A DNA stretch of 64,000 nt. It comes from Roseburia intestinalis L1-82 (GTDB lineage Bacteria; Bacillota; Clostridia; Lachnospirales; Lachnospiraceae). A program made the translations under genes and the position numbers. Location: assembly GCF_900537995.1 (NCBI RefSeq), contig NZ_LR027880.1, positions 931,001-995,000 of the forward strand, read 5' to 3'. The notes below the pieces were generated by a model. That model ran no database searches. It saw only the letters and a program-made list of their open reading frames with translations, and was not told the origin of the DNA. Of this stretch, positions 34,695-43,586 are shown in pieces (the first letter of the stretch is position 1; each line of letters opens with the position of its first letter).

Positions 34695-34733
34695 GCCCCT
34701 GTTCTGCCTGTGAATTCCAGGCAAAGCAGGGGA
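34695..34733. terminator. Strong hairpin near the left edge of the insertion sequence
   Basis: CCCCTGTTCTGCCTG (34697-34711) pairs with CAGGCAAAGCAGGGG (34719-34733), with one internal mismatch. The T-rich side is on the minus strand, but no minus-strand gene reads into it from the right. It may be a relic disrupted by the insertion. Confidence 0.5.
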
Positions 34734-34784
34734 TATCAATTTTGGGTATCAAATTACTGTTTTTTTCTGTATAATCACTCAAAA

Positions 34785-34843
34785 AGGACACCTTTTATTG
34801 TATAATTATGTTATGGAACAAAACATACGAAAGAAGGTGTCCT
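34785..34843 (+). promoter_or_regulatory. Stem that would hide the transposase ribosome site
   Basis: AGGACACCTT (34785-34794) pairs perfectly with AAGGTGTCCT (34834-34843). The right arm contains the only Shine-Dalgarno-like AAGGTG. A TATAAT box (34801-34806) sits in the loop, so transcripts starting inside would lack the left arm. Confidence 0.55.
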
Positions 34844-34859
34844 GAATGAAAAATTAGCA

Positions 34860-36074
34860 TTGAAGAAACTGCTAACTTATATGAAGAGTGTATATAAAAT
34901 CCCGCAAAAAATCAAGTGTTTAACGGACGAAAGAAAAAGAAAATCTATTCCATTGTTTAACATTGTCATGCCGGTACTGCTTTTTCTGATGCTGCAGTAT
35001 GAAAGTTTCCATACCATTTTTTCAGCCCCTGAAAGCATGTCGAAAAGACTGAAAAACTGTATCAGTGGAAGGATTCCAAAAGTTGATGCAGTCCGCGACC
35101 TTCTCTCCAGAATAAACCCGGATGAAATACGCAGCATACATGAAGAAATGATTGATATCATAAAACGTAACCGGGTATTCCGGGAAGGAACGATAGGCGG
35201 ATATGTTGTGGCAGGTCTCGATGGTGTGGAATTATTCAGCAGTACAAAAAAATCCTGTCCGAACTGTCTGAGCCGAAAAAAACACACAGGGGAAACCGAA
35301 TACTTTTACCGGAGTGTGGTGTGCATGATTATAGGTAAATCGCCACACGTAATTCTGGGGCAGGAAATGTTAAAACCAAGGGATGGTTCTGGGAAAGACG
35401 AAGGAGAACTGACAGGCGGAAAAAGGTTGATTGAGCGGCTGAAGAAACGGCATGGACATTTTGCGGATGTGATTGTGGCGGATGCGTTATATCTGAATGC
35501 TCCATTTATCAACACTCTGAAGGAAAATGGTCTGGAAGGGGTGATACGCCTGAAAGACGAAAGAAGAATGATTTTTCAGGATGCAGAGCGTCTGTTCAAA
35601 CAGGATGAGGGAAAAAAGGCATCTTTCTGGAAAGGGAAAAAGAAGATTGAAGTATGGGATCTTTCTGGTTTTAAGATGGAAGGGTGTCCATATAAACTGC
35701 GTGTGGTGCGGTATCATGAGCAGTGGGAAGAAAATGGAAAAGAAACAGAGCGTTTCATGTGGCTTGTAACGACTCTGGAAGCGGCAGACTACCGAGTCTT
35801 ATGGGAAATGATGCACCGCAGGTGGGACATTGAGGAGAATGGTTTCCATCAATTGAAAACGTATTACCACGCAAAGCACTGTTACTGTCGAGATGCGGTT
35901 GAAACCATATTTAATCTGATAATCATAGGCTTTAATGTAAGAGAGTTATATTTGTACCGAAGAAGCCGGAACTTTGCAGGAAGTGGTATAAGCCGAAAGA
36001 GCATAAACCGGATTTTTTGCGATGAGCTGCTAACAGAAAAAGTGAAACAGATTTTATGTGAAAAAGGCGGATAG
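34860..36074 (+). CDS. IS4-family DDE transposase
   Basis: 404 residues. Catalytic residues fit DDE: Asp121 (VAGLDGVE), Asp208 (VIVADALY) and Glu325/326 (RRWDIEENGFHQLK, the IS4 Y-(2)-R-(3)-E-(6)-K-like region). A cysteine pair, CPNC, lies near 134. The start is odd: TTG at 34860 has no ribosome site, while the ATG at 34846 next to AAGGTG reads only three codons before TAG. One extra A in the A5 run at 34849-34853 would join that ATG to the transposase frame. So a slip, frameshifting or decay is possible. Confidence 0.85.
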   Translation: MKKLLTYMKSVYKIPQKIKCLTDERKRKSIPLFNIVMPVLLFLMLQYESFHTIFSAPESMSKRLKNCISGRIPKVDAVRDLLSRINPDEIRSIHEEMIDIIKRNRVFREGTIGGYVVAGLDGVELFSSTKKSCPNCLSRKKHTGETEYFYRSVVCMIIGKSPHVILGQEMLKPRDGSGKDEGELTGGKRLIERLKKRHGHFADVIVADALYLNAPFINTLKENGLEGVIRLKDERRMIFQDAERLFKQDEGKKASFWKGKKKIEVWDLSGFKMEGCPYKLRVVRYHEQWEENGKETERFMWLVTTLEAADYRVLWEMMHRRWDIEENGFHQLKTYYHAKHCYCRDAVETIFNLIIIGFNVRELYLYRRSRNFAGSGISRKSINRIFCDELLTEKVKQILCEKGG

Positions 36075-36320
36075 AAAATCAGCAGAAAAAATATATAGGG
36101 AAAAAGCAGGGGGAATTTTGCGCGTATTGACCAGGAACGAAGGGTAACCGCAGATGGAATGCTGATAACTGGATTATTTATAAAAATGCATAGATAAAAA
36201 AGTTAAAAGCGAAATCCCTGACTTTTGTCAAACATACTTTTATTTTTGCAGAAATTGTGGTATGTTATTAAAGTTAGACGGAAAAGCTTGTCTTAAAGGA
36301 TTAGAAAGGTAATTATAATT

Positions 36321-37604
36321 ATGAAGAAAAAAGTAGTAGTATTAATGCTTTGTACGATGATGGCAGTCACTGCACTCGGATGCGGCGGGAAGAAGAATGA
36401 TACCGCAGAGGGGACAGAGGCTGCAGAATCAGTAAACGGCACGGAAACAGCAGAAGGAACAGAAACAGTGGAATATGAGAGTCCTTCTTATGATCTGGAT
36501 CCTTCCGATTATGTGACACTCTGTGATTACAGCAGGGTTCCGGTTACGATCACAGGCGATTATGATGTGGATGACCAGGATGCAAAAGATTATTTTGAGC
36601 AGATGTTTTCTTATTACGGACCGTTCTACGTTGCAGATGATACCAAAACAACCGTTGGAGATGGTGATATCGTAAACGTGGACTATGTTGGAAAATTAGA
36701 CGGAGTGGCATTTGATAATGGAAGTGCCGAGGATCAGAATATCGATGTGGACAATAACTGTTCCGCAGGAAGCCAGTCAAGCTCCTTTATTGACGGCTTT
36801 ACAGATGATCTGAAAGGTGCATCTGTCGGTGATGTTATTGACAGCGATGTGACATTCCCGGATAACTATGGCAATGCAGACCTTGCCGGAAAACAGGTTG
36901 TATTCACATTTACCGTCAACTCAATCCAGAAAGAGATGACACTCGATGATGTGGATGACGATTTTGCGCAGAAACAGTTTCAGGCTGACACAGTAGATGA
37001 TATGTATGCACAGATTAAATCATTCCTTGAAAGTCAGGCCAGCAGCAATAAGGACAGTGACACTTACACAGCAGTGCAGGAGTACCTGTTAGAAAACTGT
37101 AAAGTGGATATCCCGGAAGATTATCTGACAGCCCGTGTCAATGATTATGAGAAACAGTATGTACAGAATTACTGTGATGGGGATGCATCCAAACTTGAGG
37201 ATTACGTCAGCAGCCAGTACAACATGACACTTGATGAGGTGCGTCAGGAGTGGAAATCAGGCATGGAGAAAAATATTTCCATGGAGTTTATCACAGGTGC
37301 GATCGCAGCAAAAGAGGGCACCGAGCTTGACGAGGACGGATTTTCTTCTTATGTGCAGACTCTGATGAGCAATAACAGTCTGTCATCTGAAGACGATTTA
37401 TATAAGAACTATGGCTACGGTGATGCAGCTTATGGTGAAAAATATTTAAGACAGGTCTATGTTGATAATCTTGCATTGCAGTCTGTCAAAGATAATGCGG
37501 ATGTGACTGTGGAAGCTCCGGCGGAGACAGAGAGTACTGAGGGCACAGAGAGTGCAGAACCGCAGGAAGCTGTCGACGCTGCCGAGACAGAAACAGCAAA
37601 TTAA
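36321..37604 (+). CDS. Extracytoplasmic trigger factor-like peptidyl-prolyl isomerase lipoprotein
   Basis: 427 residues. A lipoprotein signal ends at Cys21 (TALGCGG). An acidic linker follows, then an FKBP-type PPIase domain (about 105-205: GDIVNVDYVGKLDGVAFDNG, FPDNYGNADLAGKQVVFTFTV) and a helical segment like the trigger factor C-terminal chaperone domain (to about 400), then a Thr/Glu-rich tail. The ribosome-binding N-domain of trigger factor is absent. It probably folds secreted proteins outside the membrane, a role like PrsA. AAAGGT precedes the ATG. Confidence 0.88.
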   Translation: MKKKVVVLMLCTMMAVTALGCGGKKNDTAEGTEAAESVNGTETAEGTETVEYESPSYDLDPSDYVTLCDYSRVPVTITGDYDVDDQDAKDYFEQMFSYYGPFYVADDTKTTVGDGDIVNVDYVGKLDGVAFDNGSAEDQNIDVDNNCSAGSQSSSFIDGFTDDLKGASVGDVIDSDVTFPDNYGNADLAGKQVVFTFTVNSIQKEMTLDDVDDDFAQKQFQADTVDDMYAQIKSFLESQASSNKDSDTYTAVQEYLLENCKVDIPEDYLTARVNDYEKQYVQNYCDGDASKLEDYVSSQYNMTLDEVRQEWKSGMEKNISMEFITGAIAAKEGTELDEDGFSSYVQTLMSNNSLSSEDDLYKNYGYGDAAYGEKYLRQVYVDNLALQSVKDNADVTVEAPAETESTEGTESAEPQEAVDAAETETAN

Positions 37605-37658
37605 TCAAATAAATATCCCAAAAGAAGACCAAAGAGATGGGGATTGGAGGATTCAATT

Positions 37659-39050
37659 ATGGATATGGTAAATGTAAGGGATTTATTCCGGAAACAGGAA
37701 GAATATGTGGATCAGACCGTGACGATCGGCGGATGGGTGCGAAGCATCCGTAACTCCAAAAATTTTGGATTTATCGTGGTGAACGACGGAACATTTTTCG
37801 AACCGGTTCAGGTCGTATATTCCAATGTTTTAGAGAACTTTGATGATGTTGAAAAGTTAAATGTCGGTGCAGCGATCATCGTGACAGGTAAACTTGTTGC
37901 GACACCGGGAACCAAGCAGCCGTTTGAGATCCAGGCAGAGCAGATCGAGATCGAGGGTGTTTCCACACCGGATTATCCGCTTCAGAAAAAGAAACACAGC
38001 TTTGAGTACTTAAGAACGATCTCCCACTTAAGACCGAGAACAAATACATTTGAGGCAGTTTTCCGTGTACGTTCCCTGATTGCATATGCAATTCACAAAT
38101 TTTTCCAGGAGAGAGATTTTGTATATGTACACACACCACTGATCACAGGAAGCGACTGTGAGGGTGCCGGAGAGATGTTCCAGGTAACAACACTGGATAT
38201 GAACAATCTTCCGAAAAATCCGGACGGAACCGTGGATTATTCCAAAGATTTCTTTAATAAGCCGACCAACCTTACCGTAAGCGGACAGTTAAACGGTGAG
38301 ACTTATGCGATGGCATTTAAGAACATCTACACATTTGGACCGACGTTCCGTGCAGAAAATTCCAACACGACCAGACATGCAGCAGAGTTCTGGATGATCG
38401 AGCCGGAGATCGCATTTGCAGATCTGGAAGATGACATGATCTTAGCCGAGAGCATGTTAAAATACATCATCAACTATGTACTGGAGAATGCACCGGAAGA
38501 GATGGCATTTTTCAACAACTTCATTGACAAAGGACTCTTAGAGCGCTTGCAGCATGTGGCAAATTCCGATTTTGCCCGCGTGACATACACAGAGGCAGTT
38601 GAGATCTTAGAGAAACACAATGACAAGTTTGAATATAAAGTTTCCTGGGGAACTGATCTTCAGACGGAGCATGAGCGTTATCTGACCGAGGAGATCTTCA
38701 AACGTCCGGTATTCGTAACCGATTACCCGAAGGAGATCAAGGCATTCTACATGAAGATGAATGATGACGGAAAGACCGTAGCAGCCGTTGACTGTCTGGT
38801 ACCTGGTATCGGTGAGATCATCGGAGGAAGCCAGAGAGAGGATGATTACGATAAACTTCTTGCAAGAATCAATGAACTCGGCTTAAAAGAAGAAGATTAT
38901 CAGTTTTATCTGGATCTCCGCAAATATGGTTCTGCAAGACATGCGGGATTCGGACTCGGTTTCGAGCGCTGCGTTATGTACTTGACAGGAATGTCTAACA
39001 TCCGTGATGTTATTCCGTTCCCAAGAACCGTAAATAACTGCGAATTATAA
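37659..39050 (+). CDS. asnS: Asparaginyl-tRNA synthetase
   Basis: 463 residues, class IIb synthetase. An N-terminal OB fold ([24 protein letters not shown]) binds the anticodon; the catalytic core has motif 2 [25 protein letters not shown] and motif 3 [15 protein letters not shown]. The NTTRH form of motif 2 and EIIGGSQRE are typical of AsnRS rather than AspRS. Start ATG 37659 is fixed by GGAGG eight bases upstream; an in-frame TTG lies 15 bp earlier. Confidence 0.95.
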   Translation: MDMVNVRDLFRKQEEYVDQTVTIGGWVRSIRNSKNFGFIVVNDGTFFEPVQVVYSNVLENFDDVEKLNVGAAIIVTGKLVATPGTKQPFEIQAEQIEIEGVSTPDYPLQKKKHSFEYLRTISHLRPRTNTFEAVFRVRSLIAYAIHKFFQERDFVYVHTPLITGSDCEGAGEMFQVTTLDMNNLPKNPDGTVDYSKDFFNKPTNLTVSGQLNGETYAMAFKNIYTFGPTFRAENSNTTRHAAEFWMIEPEIAFADLEDDMILAESMLKYIINYVLENAPEEMAFFNNFIDKGLLERLQHVANSDFARVTYTEAVEILEKHNDKFEYKVSWGTDLQTEHERYLTEEIFKRPVFVTDYPKEIKAFYMKMNDDGKTVAAVDCLVPGIGEIIGGSQREDDYDKLLARINELGLKEEDYQFYLDLRKYGSARHAGFGLGFERCVMYLTGMSNIRDVIPFPRTVNNCEL

Positions 39051-39071
39051 AAAAGAATAGAGTTACAGAGG

Positions 39072-39114
39072 ACTGCCGCCCGGATGAATAAGATTCTGCG
39101 GGCGGCAGTTTTTT
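39072..39114 (+). terminator. Rho-independent terminator after asnS
   Basis: ACTGCCGCCCG (39072-39082) pairs perfectly with CGGGCGGCAGT (39099-39109), then T-run. Confidence 0.9.
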
Positions 39115-39209
39115 GATATCCGAATCTTCATAGGAAAATGCGTTCTGCAAATTTGTGTAAACCTCCCAAAAACCTGCAAAAATTGAGAAAAAATGTAGCA
39201 TAAATATAA

Positions 39210-39238
39210 TTGACATAATGTATAATAAGTAGTAGTAT
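39210..39238 (+). promoter_or_regulatory. Promoter of the hemolysin III-like gene
   Basis: TTGACA (39210-39215), 17-bp spacer, TAGTAT (39233-39238), in an AT-rich gap. Confidence 0.6.
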
Positions 39239-39314
39239 CAAAATACAAAAGATATAGTAACAAATACTACATGTAAAAATAATAAATACTATTTTGCTAA
39301 AAGGAGGTCATATT

Positions 39315-39968
39315 ATGTTACAGATAGGGATTCGTGAACCGGGAAGCGCCATTACACATTTTATAGCTATGATGATGGCAATATTTGCCACATCACCGTT
39401 GTTAGTCAAGGCTGCGCTGAATGGAAATCATACAACGATTCTGGCAATGGCAGTGTTTATGGGAAGCATGGTGCTGCTTTATGGTGCAAGTACGGTGTAC
39501 CATTCGCTTGTTGTCCGGGATAAAATTTTAAAGATATTCCGCAAACTCGACCATATGATGATATTTGTCCTGATTGCCGGATCTTATACGCCGGTATGTC
39601 TGATCGTACTTGGCGGGAAGTCGGGTTATACGCTGCTTGCGGCAGTGTGGGGCATTGCGGCGGCAGGAATGCTGATAAAAGTGCTCTGGATCAACTGCCC
39701 GAAGTGGTTTTCATCCGTGATCTATATCGCAATGGGATGGGTGTGTCTGTTTGTATTCCGGGAACTGTTAGCCACTCTTTCCCAGGCAGCATTTTTGTGG
39801 CTGCTTGCAGGCGGTCTGATCTATACTGTCGGCGGTGTGATCTATGCATTAAAACTGCCGGTGTTCAACGCGAAGCACAGTCAGTTTGGCTCCCATGAAG
39901 TATTTCATCTGTTTGTCATGGCTGGAAGCATCTGCCATTTTGTATTCATGTATCAGTATGTAGCGTGA
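39315..39968 (+). CDS. Hemolysin III / PAQR-family membrane protein
   Basis: 217 residues with seven hydrophobic helices. Family residues: GSAITHFIAMM (His), YGASTVYHSL, KLDHMMIFVLIAGSYTPVCL and the C-terminal HEVFHLFVMAGSICHF, whose histidines form the probable metal site of PAQR hydrolase-like proteins. The hemolysin name is historic; the bacterial role is unclear. AAGGAGGT at 39300-39307 marks the ATG at 39315. Confidence 0.88.
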   Translation: MLQIGIREPGSAITHFIAMMMAIFATSPLLVKAALNGNHTTILAMAVFMGSMVLLYGASTVYHSLVVRDKILKIFRKLDHMMIFVLIAGSYTPVCLIVLGGKSGYTLLAAVWGIAAAGMLIKVLWINCPKWFSSVIYIAMGWVCLFVFRELLATLSQAAFLWLLAGGLIYTVGGVIYALKLPVFNAKHSQFGSHEVFHLFVMAGSICHFVFMYQYVA

Positions 39969-40088
39969 AAAATAAAACGATTGCCGGATAGATTTTATGG
40001 AAAAGTTAGGTTATAATGTAACAGCAATGAAAAATGAGCAGTGACAGGCAGATGAGAAATGAAATGCCTGTATGAAGAGGAGACAGAT

Positions 40089-40967
40089 ATGAGATATACG
40101 TTGGAAAATGAAAATTTAAAAGTGGAGATTGACTCATTTGGAGCAGAGATCAAATCTGTAAAAAGAAAATCAGATAACTTTGAATATATGTGGTGTGGTG
40201 ATAAAAAGTACTGGGGCAGAACATCCCCTGTATTATTTCCGTTTGTCGGTGCGCCGAAAAACAAAGAATACCGTTATGACGGAAAAACTTATACGATGGG
40301 ACAGCACGGATTTGCAAGAGATATGGAGTTTACATTAGAGGCACAGACGGAAGAGAACATCTCATTTGTACTGACCGATACTGCGGAAACCTGTGAAAAA
40401 TATCCATTTCATTTTGCACTGCACATTGGTTATGAATTGTGCAAAAACGAGGTGAAAGTAAACTGGACTGTGGAAAACACCGACACAAAAGAATTATATT
40501 TTTCCATCGGTGCACATCCGGCATTCAACTGCCCGGTTCACGGAGAGGAAAATAAAACCGGATATGGTCTCAAATTTGGCGGCCTGGCAGATACTATTCA
40601 TCATCATGGAAACACACCGGACGGTATGGCGGTGATGGAGGATAAAGTCCTGGCACTGAAAGATGGCTGTGTGACATTTACGGAAGGATTCTTTGATGAG
40701 TGCACTTACATGGTCGAAGGAAAACAGACCGGAGAGGTTTCCCTGCTTGACCGTGAAGGCATCCCGTATGTAACCGTAAAATTTGACACCCCGCTGTTTG
40801 CAGTATGGTCACCGGAAGGAAAAAATGCACCTTTCGTCTGCATTGAACCATGGTACGGAAGATGCGATGCCACAGATTTTACCGGCACATTGCAGCAGCG
40901 CGACTACGAAAACATGCTGCCGCAGGGCGGAACATTCAAGGCAGCTTATAGTATTGCATATCTGTAA
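40089..40967 (+). CDS. Aldose 1-epimerase-like (LacX/GalM superfamily) protein
   Basis: 292 residues, a beta-sandwich mutarotase-like enzyme. Likely active residues are His in MGQHGFARDMEF, His in SIGAHPAFNCP and Glu in VCIEPWYGR. It probably interconverts sugar anomers or acts on a hexose-6-phosphate as YeaD does; the LacX subgroup is uncharacterised. GAAGAGGAG eight bases before 40089 fixes the start; an earlier in-frame ATG at 40059 lacks one. It has its own terminator. Confidence 0.88.
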   Translation: MRYTLENENLKVEIDSFGAEIKSVKRKSDNFEYMWCGDKKYWGRTSPVLFPFVGAPKNKEYRYDGKTYTMGQHGFARDMEFTLEAQTEENISFVLTDTAETCEKYPFHFALHIGYELCKNEVKVNWTVENTDTKELYFSIGAHPAFNCPVHGEENKTGYGLKFGGLADTIHHHGNTPDGMAVMEDKVLALKDGCVTFTEGFFDECTYMVEGKQTGEVSLLDREGIPYVTVKFDTPLFAVWSPEGKNAPFVCIEPWYGRCDATDFTGTLQQRDYENMLPQGGTFKAAYSIAYL

Positions 40968-41002
40968 GATAGAGTCAGCAAAAGGTGGATCATAAAAATA
41001 AA

Positions 41003-41045
41003 AAACGCAAAAGCATGTAAAAAGAGCATAGCTTTTGCGTTTTTT
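41003..41045 (+). terminator. Rho-independent terminator
   Basis: AAACGCAAAAGC (41003-41014) pairs with GCTTTTGCGTTT (41031-41042), then more T. Confidence 0.85.
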
Positions 41046-41085
41046 TCATATAGTGAAACAGAATCGAAAACCTGTGGAGTGGTCA

Positions 41086-41478
41086 ATGAATATACAGTCA
41101 AAAATGAAAACAAGAGATGCAAAAAACAATCCGGTCACTGCGGTATTGGTGTCCGTGCTGGTCATGTTCCTTTTAAGCTGCCTGTTCCTGTTACTGTTGG
41201 CTGCACTGTTATATAAGTTTGATCTGAGTGAATCGGCAGTAAAGGTGGGAATCGTTGTCATTTATATCGTCTCCGGAGTGATCGGTGGATTTTTCATGGG
41301 AAAGATCATGAAAACACAGAAATTTTTATGGGGATTTGCAGCGGGAGCCATTTATTTTTGCATTTTATTCCTGATATCAGTGCTGGTTAAACAGGGAGTT
41401 TCCATGGAACTGCCGAAAGTGGCGACAACATTTATTCTATGTGCGGCATCCGGGATGGCGGGCGGAATGATAAGTTAG
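41086..41478 (+). CDS. TIGR04086-type small membrane protein
   Basis: 130 residues, four hydrophobic helices (about 20-42, 55-72, 80-100 and 108-128) with glycine-rich turns (IVSGVIGGFFMGK, SGMAGGMIS). Length, topology and location near scfA/scfB/secDF match TIGR04086, a family of unknown function found beside yajC and SCIFF genes in clostridia. GTGGAG six bases before the ATG is the ribosome site. Confidence 0.7.
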   Translation: MNIQSKMKTRDAKNNPVTAVLVSVLVMFLLSCLFLLLLAALLYKFDLSESAVKVGIVVIYIVSGVIGGFFMGKIMKTQKFLWGFAAGAIYFCILFLISVLVKQGVSMELPKVATTFILCAASGMAGGMIS

Positions 41479-41517
41479 TGGTTACTGTCAGGGTGCCAAT
41501 TAGCATATAGACAGGAC

Positions 41518-41547
41518 TTGCGCAGAATATCAGCGGCGTGCTATACT
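41518..41547 (+). promoter_or_regulatory. Possible promoter of the NCS2 permease gene
   Basis: TTGCGC (41518-41523), 18-bp spacer, TATACT (41542-41547). No purine riboswitch is visible in the short leader. Confidence 0.45.
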
Positions 41548-41620
41548 CAAAGAAAATGTGCATGAATGAAAAAAATTATCAATGTTTCATGCAGAAAAAG
41601 ATACGCACGAGGAGGAAGAC

Positions 41621-43012
41621 ATGGAAAGACAGAAGAGACAGGGAGCAGAGTACGAGTTTTACGGAAAACTCCCGCTGAAAAAGGCAATCCCGCTGGGATT
41701 ACAGCATGTGCTGGCAATGTTTGTGGGAAACCTGACACCGATCCTGATCATCTCAGGGGCATGTGGTATTGCAGGTGAGGAGTTCGGCAGTCTGCAGGTC
41801 GATCTGCTGCAGAATGCGATGTTAATCGCCGGGATCGTGACACTGATCCAGTTATTTGCGATCGGACCGGTTGGTGGAAAGGTACCGATCATCATGGGAA
41901 CGAGTTCCGGATTTATCGGTGTGTTTAACAGTGTGGTTCAGGTAATGGGAGGAGGAATCCTTGCATATGGAGCCATTATGTGTGCATCCGTCATTGGTGG
42001 TCTGTTTGAGGGAATCCTTGGATTTCTGTTAAAGCCGCTCCGCAGATTTTTCCCTGCGGTTGTAACGGGAACCGTTGTACTGTCGATCGGATTGTCACTG
42101 ATCGCGGTCGGCGTCAATTCTTTTGGCGGCGGCAATACGGCAAACGACTTTGGTTCAGTAGAAAATTTACTGCTCGGAGCAGCTGTTTTACTGATCATTG
42201 TAGCAGTGAAACACTGGATGAAAGGTATGGCGAGTGCATCATCGATCCTGATCGGTATTGTGGCAGGCTATATCATTGCTGCGATCATGGGACTGGTACT
42301 GCCGACAACAGCAGTCAATGCGGATGGTGTGGAATACACAAAAGCCTGGGTGTTAAACTGGGATAAGGTTGCAAATGCAGCCTGGTTTTCCGTTCCAAAA
42401 TTAATGCCGGTCAAACTGGTATTTGACTGGAGAGCAATCATTCCGGTTCTGATCATGTTTGTTGTTACCGCGGTTGAAACAGTCGGAGATATCTCCGGTG
42501 TTATGGAAGGTGGAATGGGCAGAGAAGCTACCGACAAAGAACTTTCCGGCGGTGTCATCTGTGATGGAATCGGTTCTTCGCTTGCAGCACTTTTTGGTGT
42601 TCTGCCGAATACTTCTTTCAGTCAGAATGTAGGACTTGTCACAATGACGAAAATCGTAAACCGTATGGCGCTTGCATCTGGAGCCGTATTCCTGATTTTA
42701 TGTGGTTTATTCCCGAAACTTGCAGCACTGATTTCAATCATGCCGCAGAGTGTACTTGGAGGAGCTGCCGTTATGATGTTTTCATCCATCGTGATCAGCG
42801 GAATCCAGCTTATTACCAAAGAACCGATGACGATGCGCAATATCACGATCGTCTCCGTCGCATTGGGACTTGGCTATGGAATCGGATCCAGCAGCGGCAT
42901 CCTTGCACATCTGCCGCAGGGCATCCAGCTGATCTTTGGCGGTTCCGGTATTGTTCCGGCAGCCATTGTGGCGATCATCTTTAATATTATCCTGCCGAAG
43001 GATGCGGAATAA
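41621..43012 (+). CDS. NCS2-family nucleobase (xanthine/uracil type) permease
   Basis: 463 residues with about 14 membrane segments. NCS2 signatures: GLQHVLAMFVGNLTP near the N-terminus, VTGTVVLSIGLSLIAVGVN and the substrate-site ETVGDISGVM with a later FGVLPNTSFSQNVG. This family imports uracil, xanthine or urate by proton symport; VGDISG and NTSFSQN favour the purine group, but this is not decisive. GAGGAGG before ATG 41621 fixes the start. It interrupts the common TIGR04086-scfA neighbourhood. Confidence 0.9.
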   Translation: MERQKRQGAEYEFYGKLPLKKAIPLGLQHVLAMFVGNLTPILIISGACGIAGEEFGSLQVDLLQNAMLIAGIVTLIQLFAIGPVGGKVPIIMGTSSGFIGVFNSVVQVMGGGILAYGAIMCASVIGGLFEGILGFLLKPLRRFFPAVVTGTVVLSIGLSLIAVGVNSFGGGNTANDFGSVENLLLGAAVLLIIVAVKHWMKGMASASSILIGIVAGYIIAAIMGLVLPTTAVNADGVEYTKAWVLNWDKVANAAWFSVPKLMPVKLVFDWRAIIPVLIMFVVTAVETVGDISGVMEGGMGREATDKELSGGVICDGIGSSLAALFGVLPNTSFSQNVGLVTMTKIVNRMALASGAVFLILCGLFPKLAALISIMPQSVLGGAAVMMFSSIVISGIQLITKEPMTMRNITIVSVALGLGYGIGSSSGILAHLPQGIQLIFGGSGIVPAAIVAIIFNIILPKDAE

Positions 43013-43019
43013 AAAAAAC

Positions 43020-43048
43020 TTCCCATATGAAAAAAGTTATGTTATACT
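43020..43048 (+). promoter_or_regulatory. Possible promoter of scfA
   Basis: TATACT (43043-43048), 17 bp after TTCCCA (43020-43025); good -10, poor -35. Confidence 0.4.
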
Positions 43049-43159
43049 GTATAAGTTAACAGAACTCCGCGCGAAAGCGAATAAATACATAGTATTACGG
43101 GGAGCGGGCAAATGGCGTATCCCATGTGTGCGGAAATTACAAAAAAGGAGAGAAGCATC

Positions 43160-43300
43160 ATGAAACATGTAAAGACATTAAATACCAAGAGATTACAGAA
43201 CACAATCAAAAAAGGCGGCTGCGGCGAGTGCCAGACATCCTGCCAGTCTGCATGCAAAACATCCTGTACAGTAGGAAACCAGAGCTGCGAGCACAAATAA
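43160..43300 (+). CDS. scfA: SCIFF precursor peptide (six cysteines in forty-five residues)
   Basis: 46 residues: a basic leader MKHVKTLNTKRLQNTIKKGG, then six cysteines at 21, 24, 28, 32, 36 and 43. This is the near-universal clostridial SCIFF peptide, a ranthipeptide in which the radical SAM maturase links cysteine sulfurs to non-alpha carbons of acceptor residues. The function of the mature product is not settled. AAGGAG lies nine bases upstream of the ATG. The maturase gene follows, then secDF, as is usual. Confidence 0.93.
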   Translation: MKHVKTLNTKRLQNTIKKGGCGECQTSCQSACKTSCTVGNQSCEHK

Positions 43301-43440
43301 GATTTGAGCTGGTACAGCCGGGCATGCATAGCATGGTAAAAATTGTGCATATGAGTGCCGGATATGCCATCATGGCATCATACAAAATGACTGTGTGATA
43401 CAACGATGAAAATCATACGGTCGGATATAAGTGAAATCTG

Positions 43441-43480
43441 CAAACGACCGTTCGCATAGCGTGCGGTCATTTGTACGTTT
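43441..43480 (+). terminator. Possible terminator or attenuator between scfA and scfB
   Basis: CAAACGACCG (43441-43450) pairs with CGGTCATTTG (43464-43473), one mismatch, then TACGTTTT. It could set a peptide excess over the maturase. The rest of 43301-43586 shows no gene. Confidence 0.45.
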
Positions 43481-43586
43481 TATCGGCAACATTAAAATGC
43501 CGTAATACTTGAAAAAAATACATTGATTTGCAGAAAACTTTAAATGTTTTGCTGTAAAATCAGATAGAAAGAGAGGAAATATTATA

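Larger units (their letters stand above)
34723..36112 (+). mobile_element. IS4-like insertion sequence (boundaries tentative)
   Basis: One DDE transposase gene with flanks. AAAGCAGGGG occurs at 34723-34732 and 36103-36112 in direct orientation and could be a target duplication, although no convincing terminal inverted repeats were found next to it. The gap 36075-36320 to the right holds no gene apart from this edge. Confidence 0.5.
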
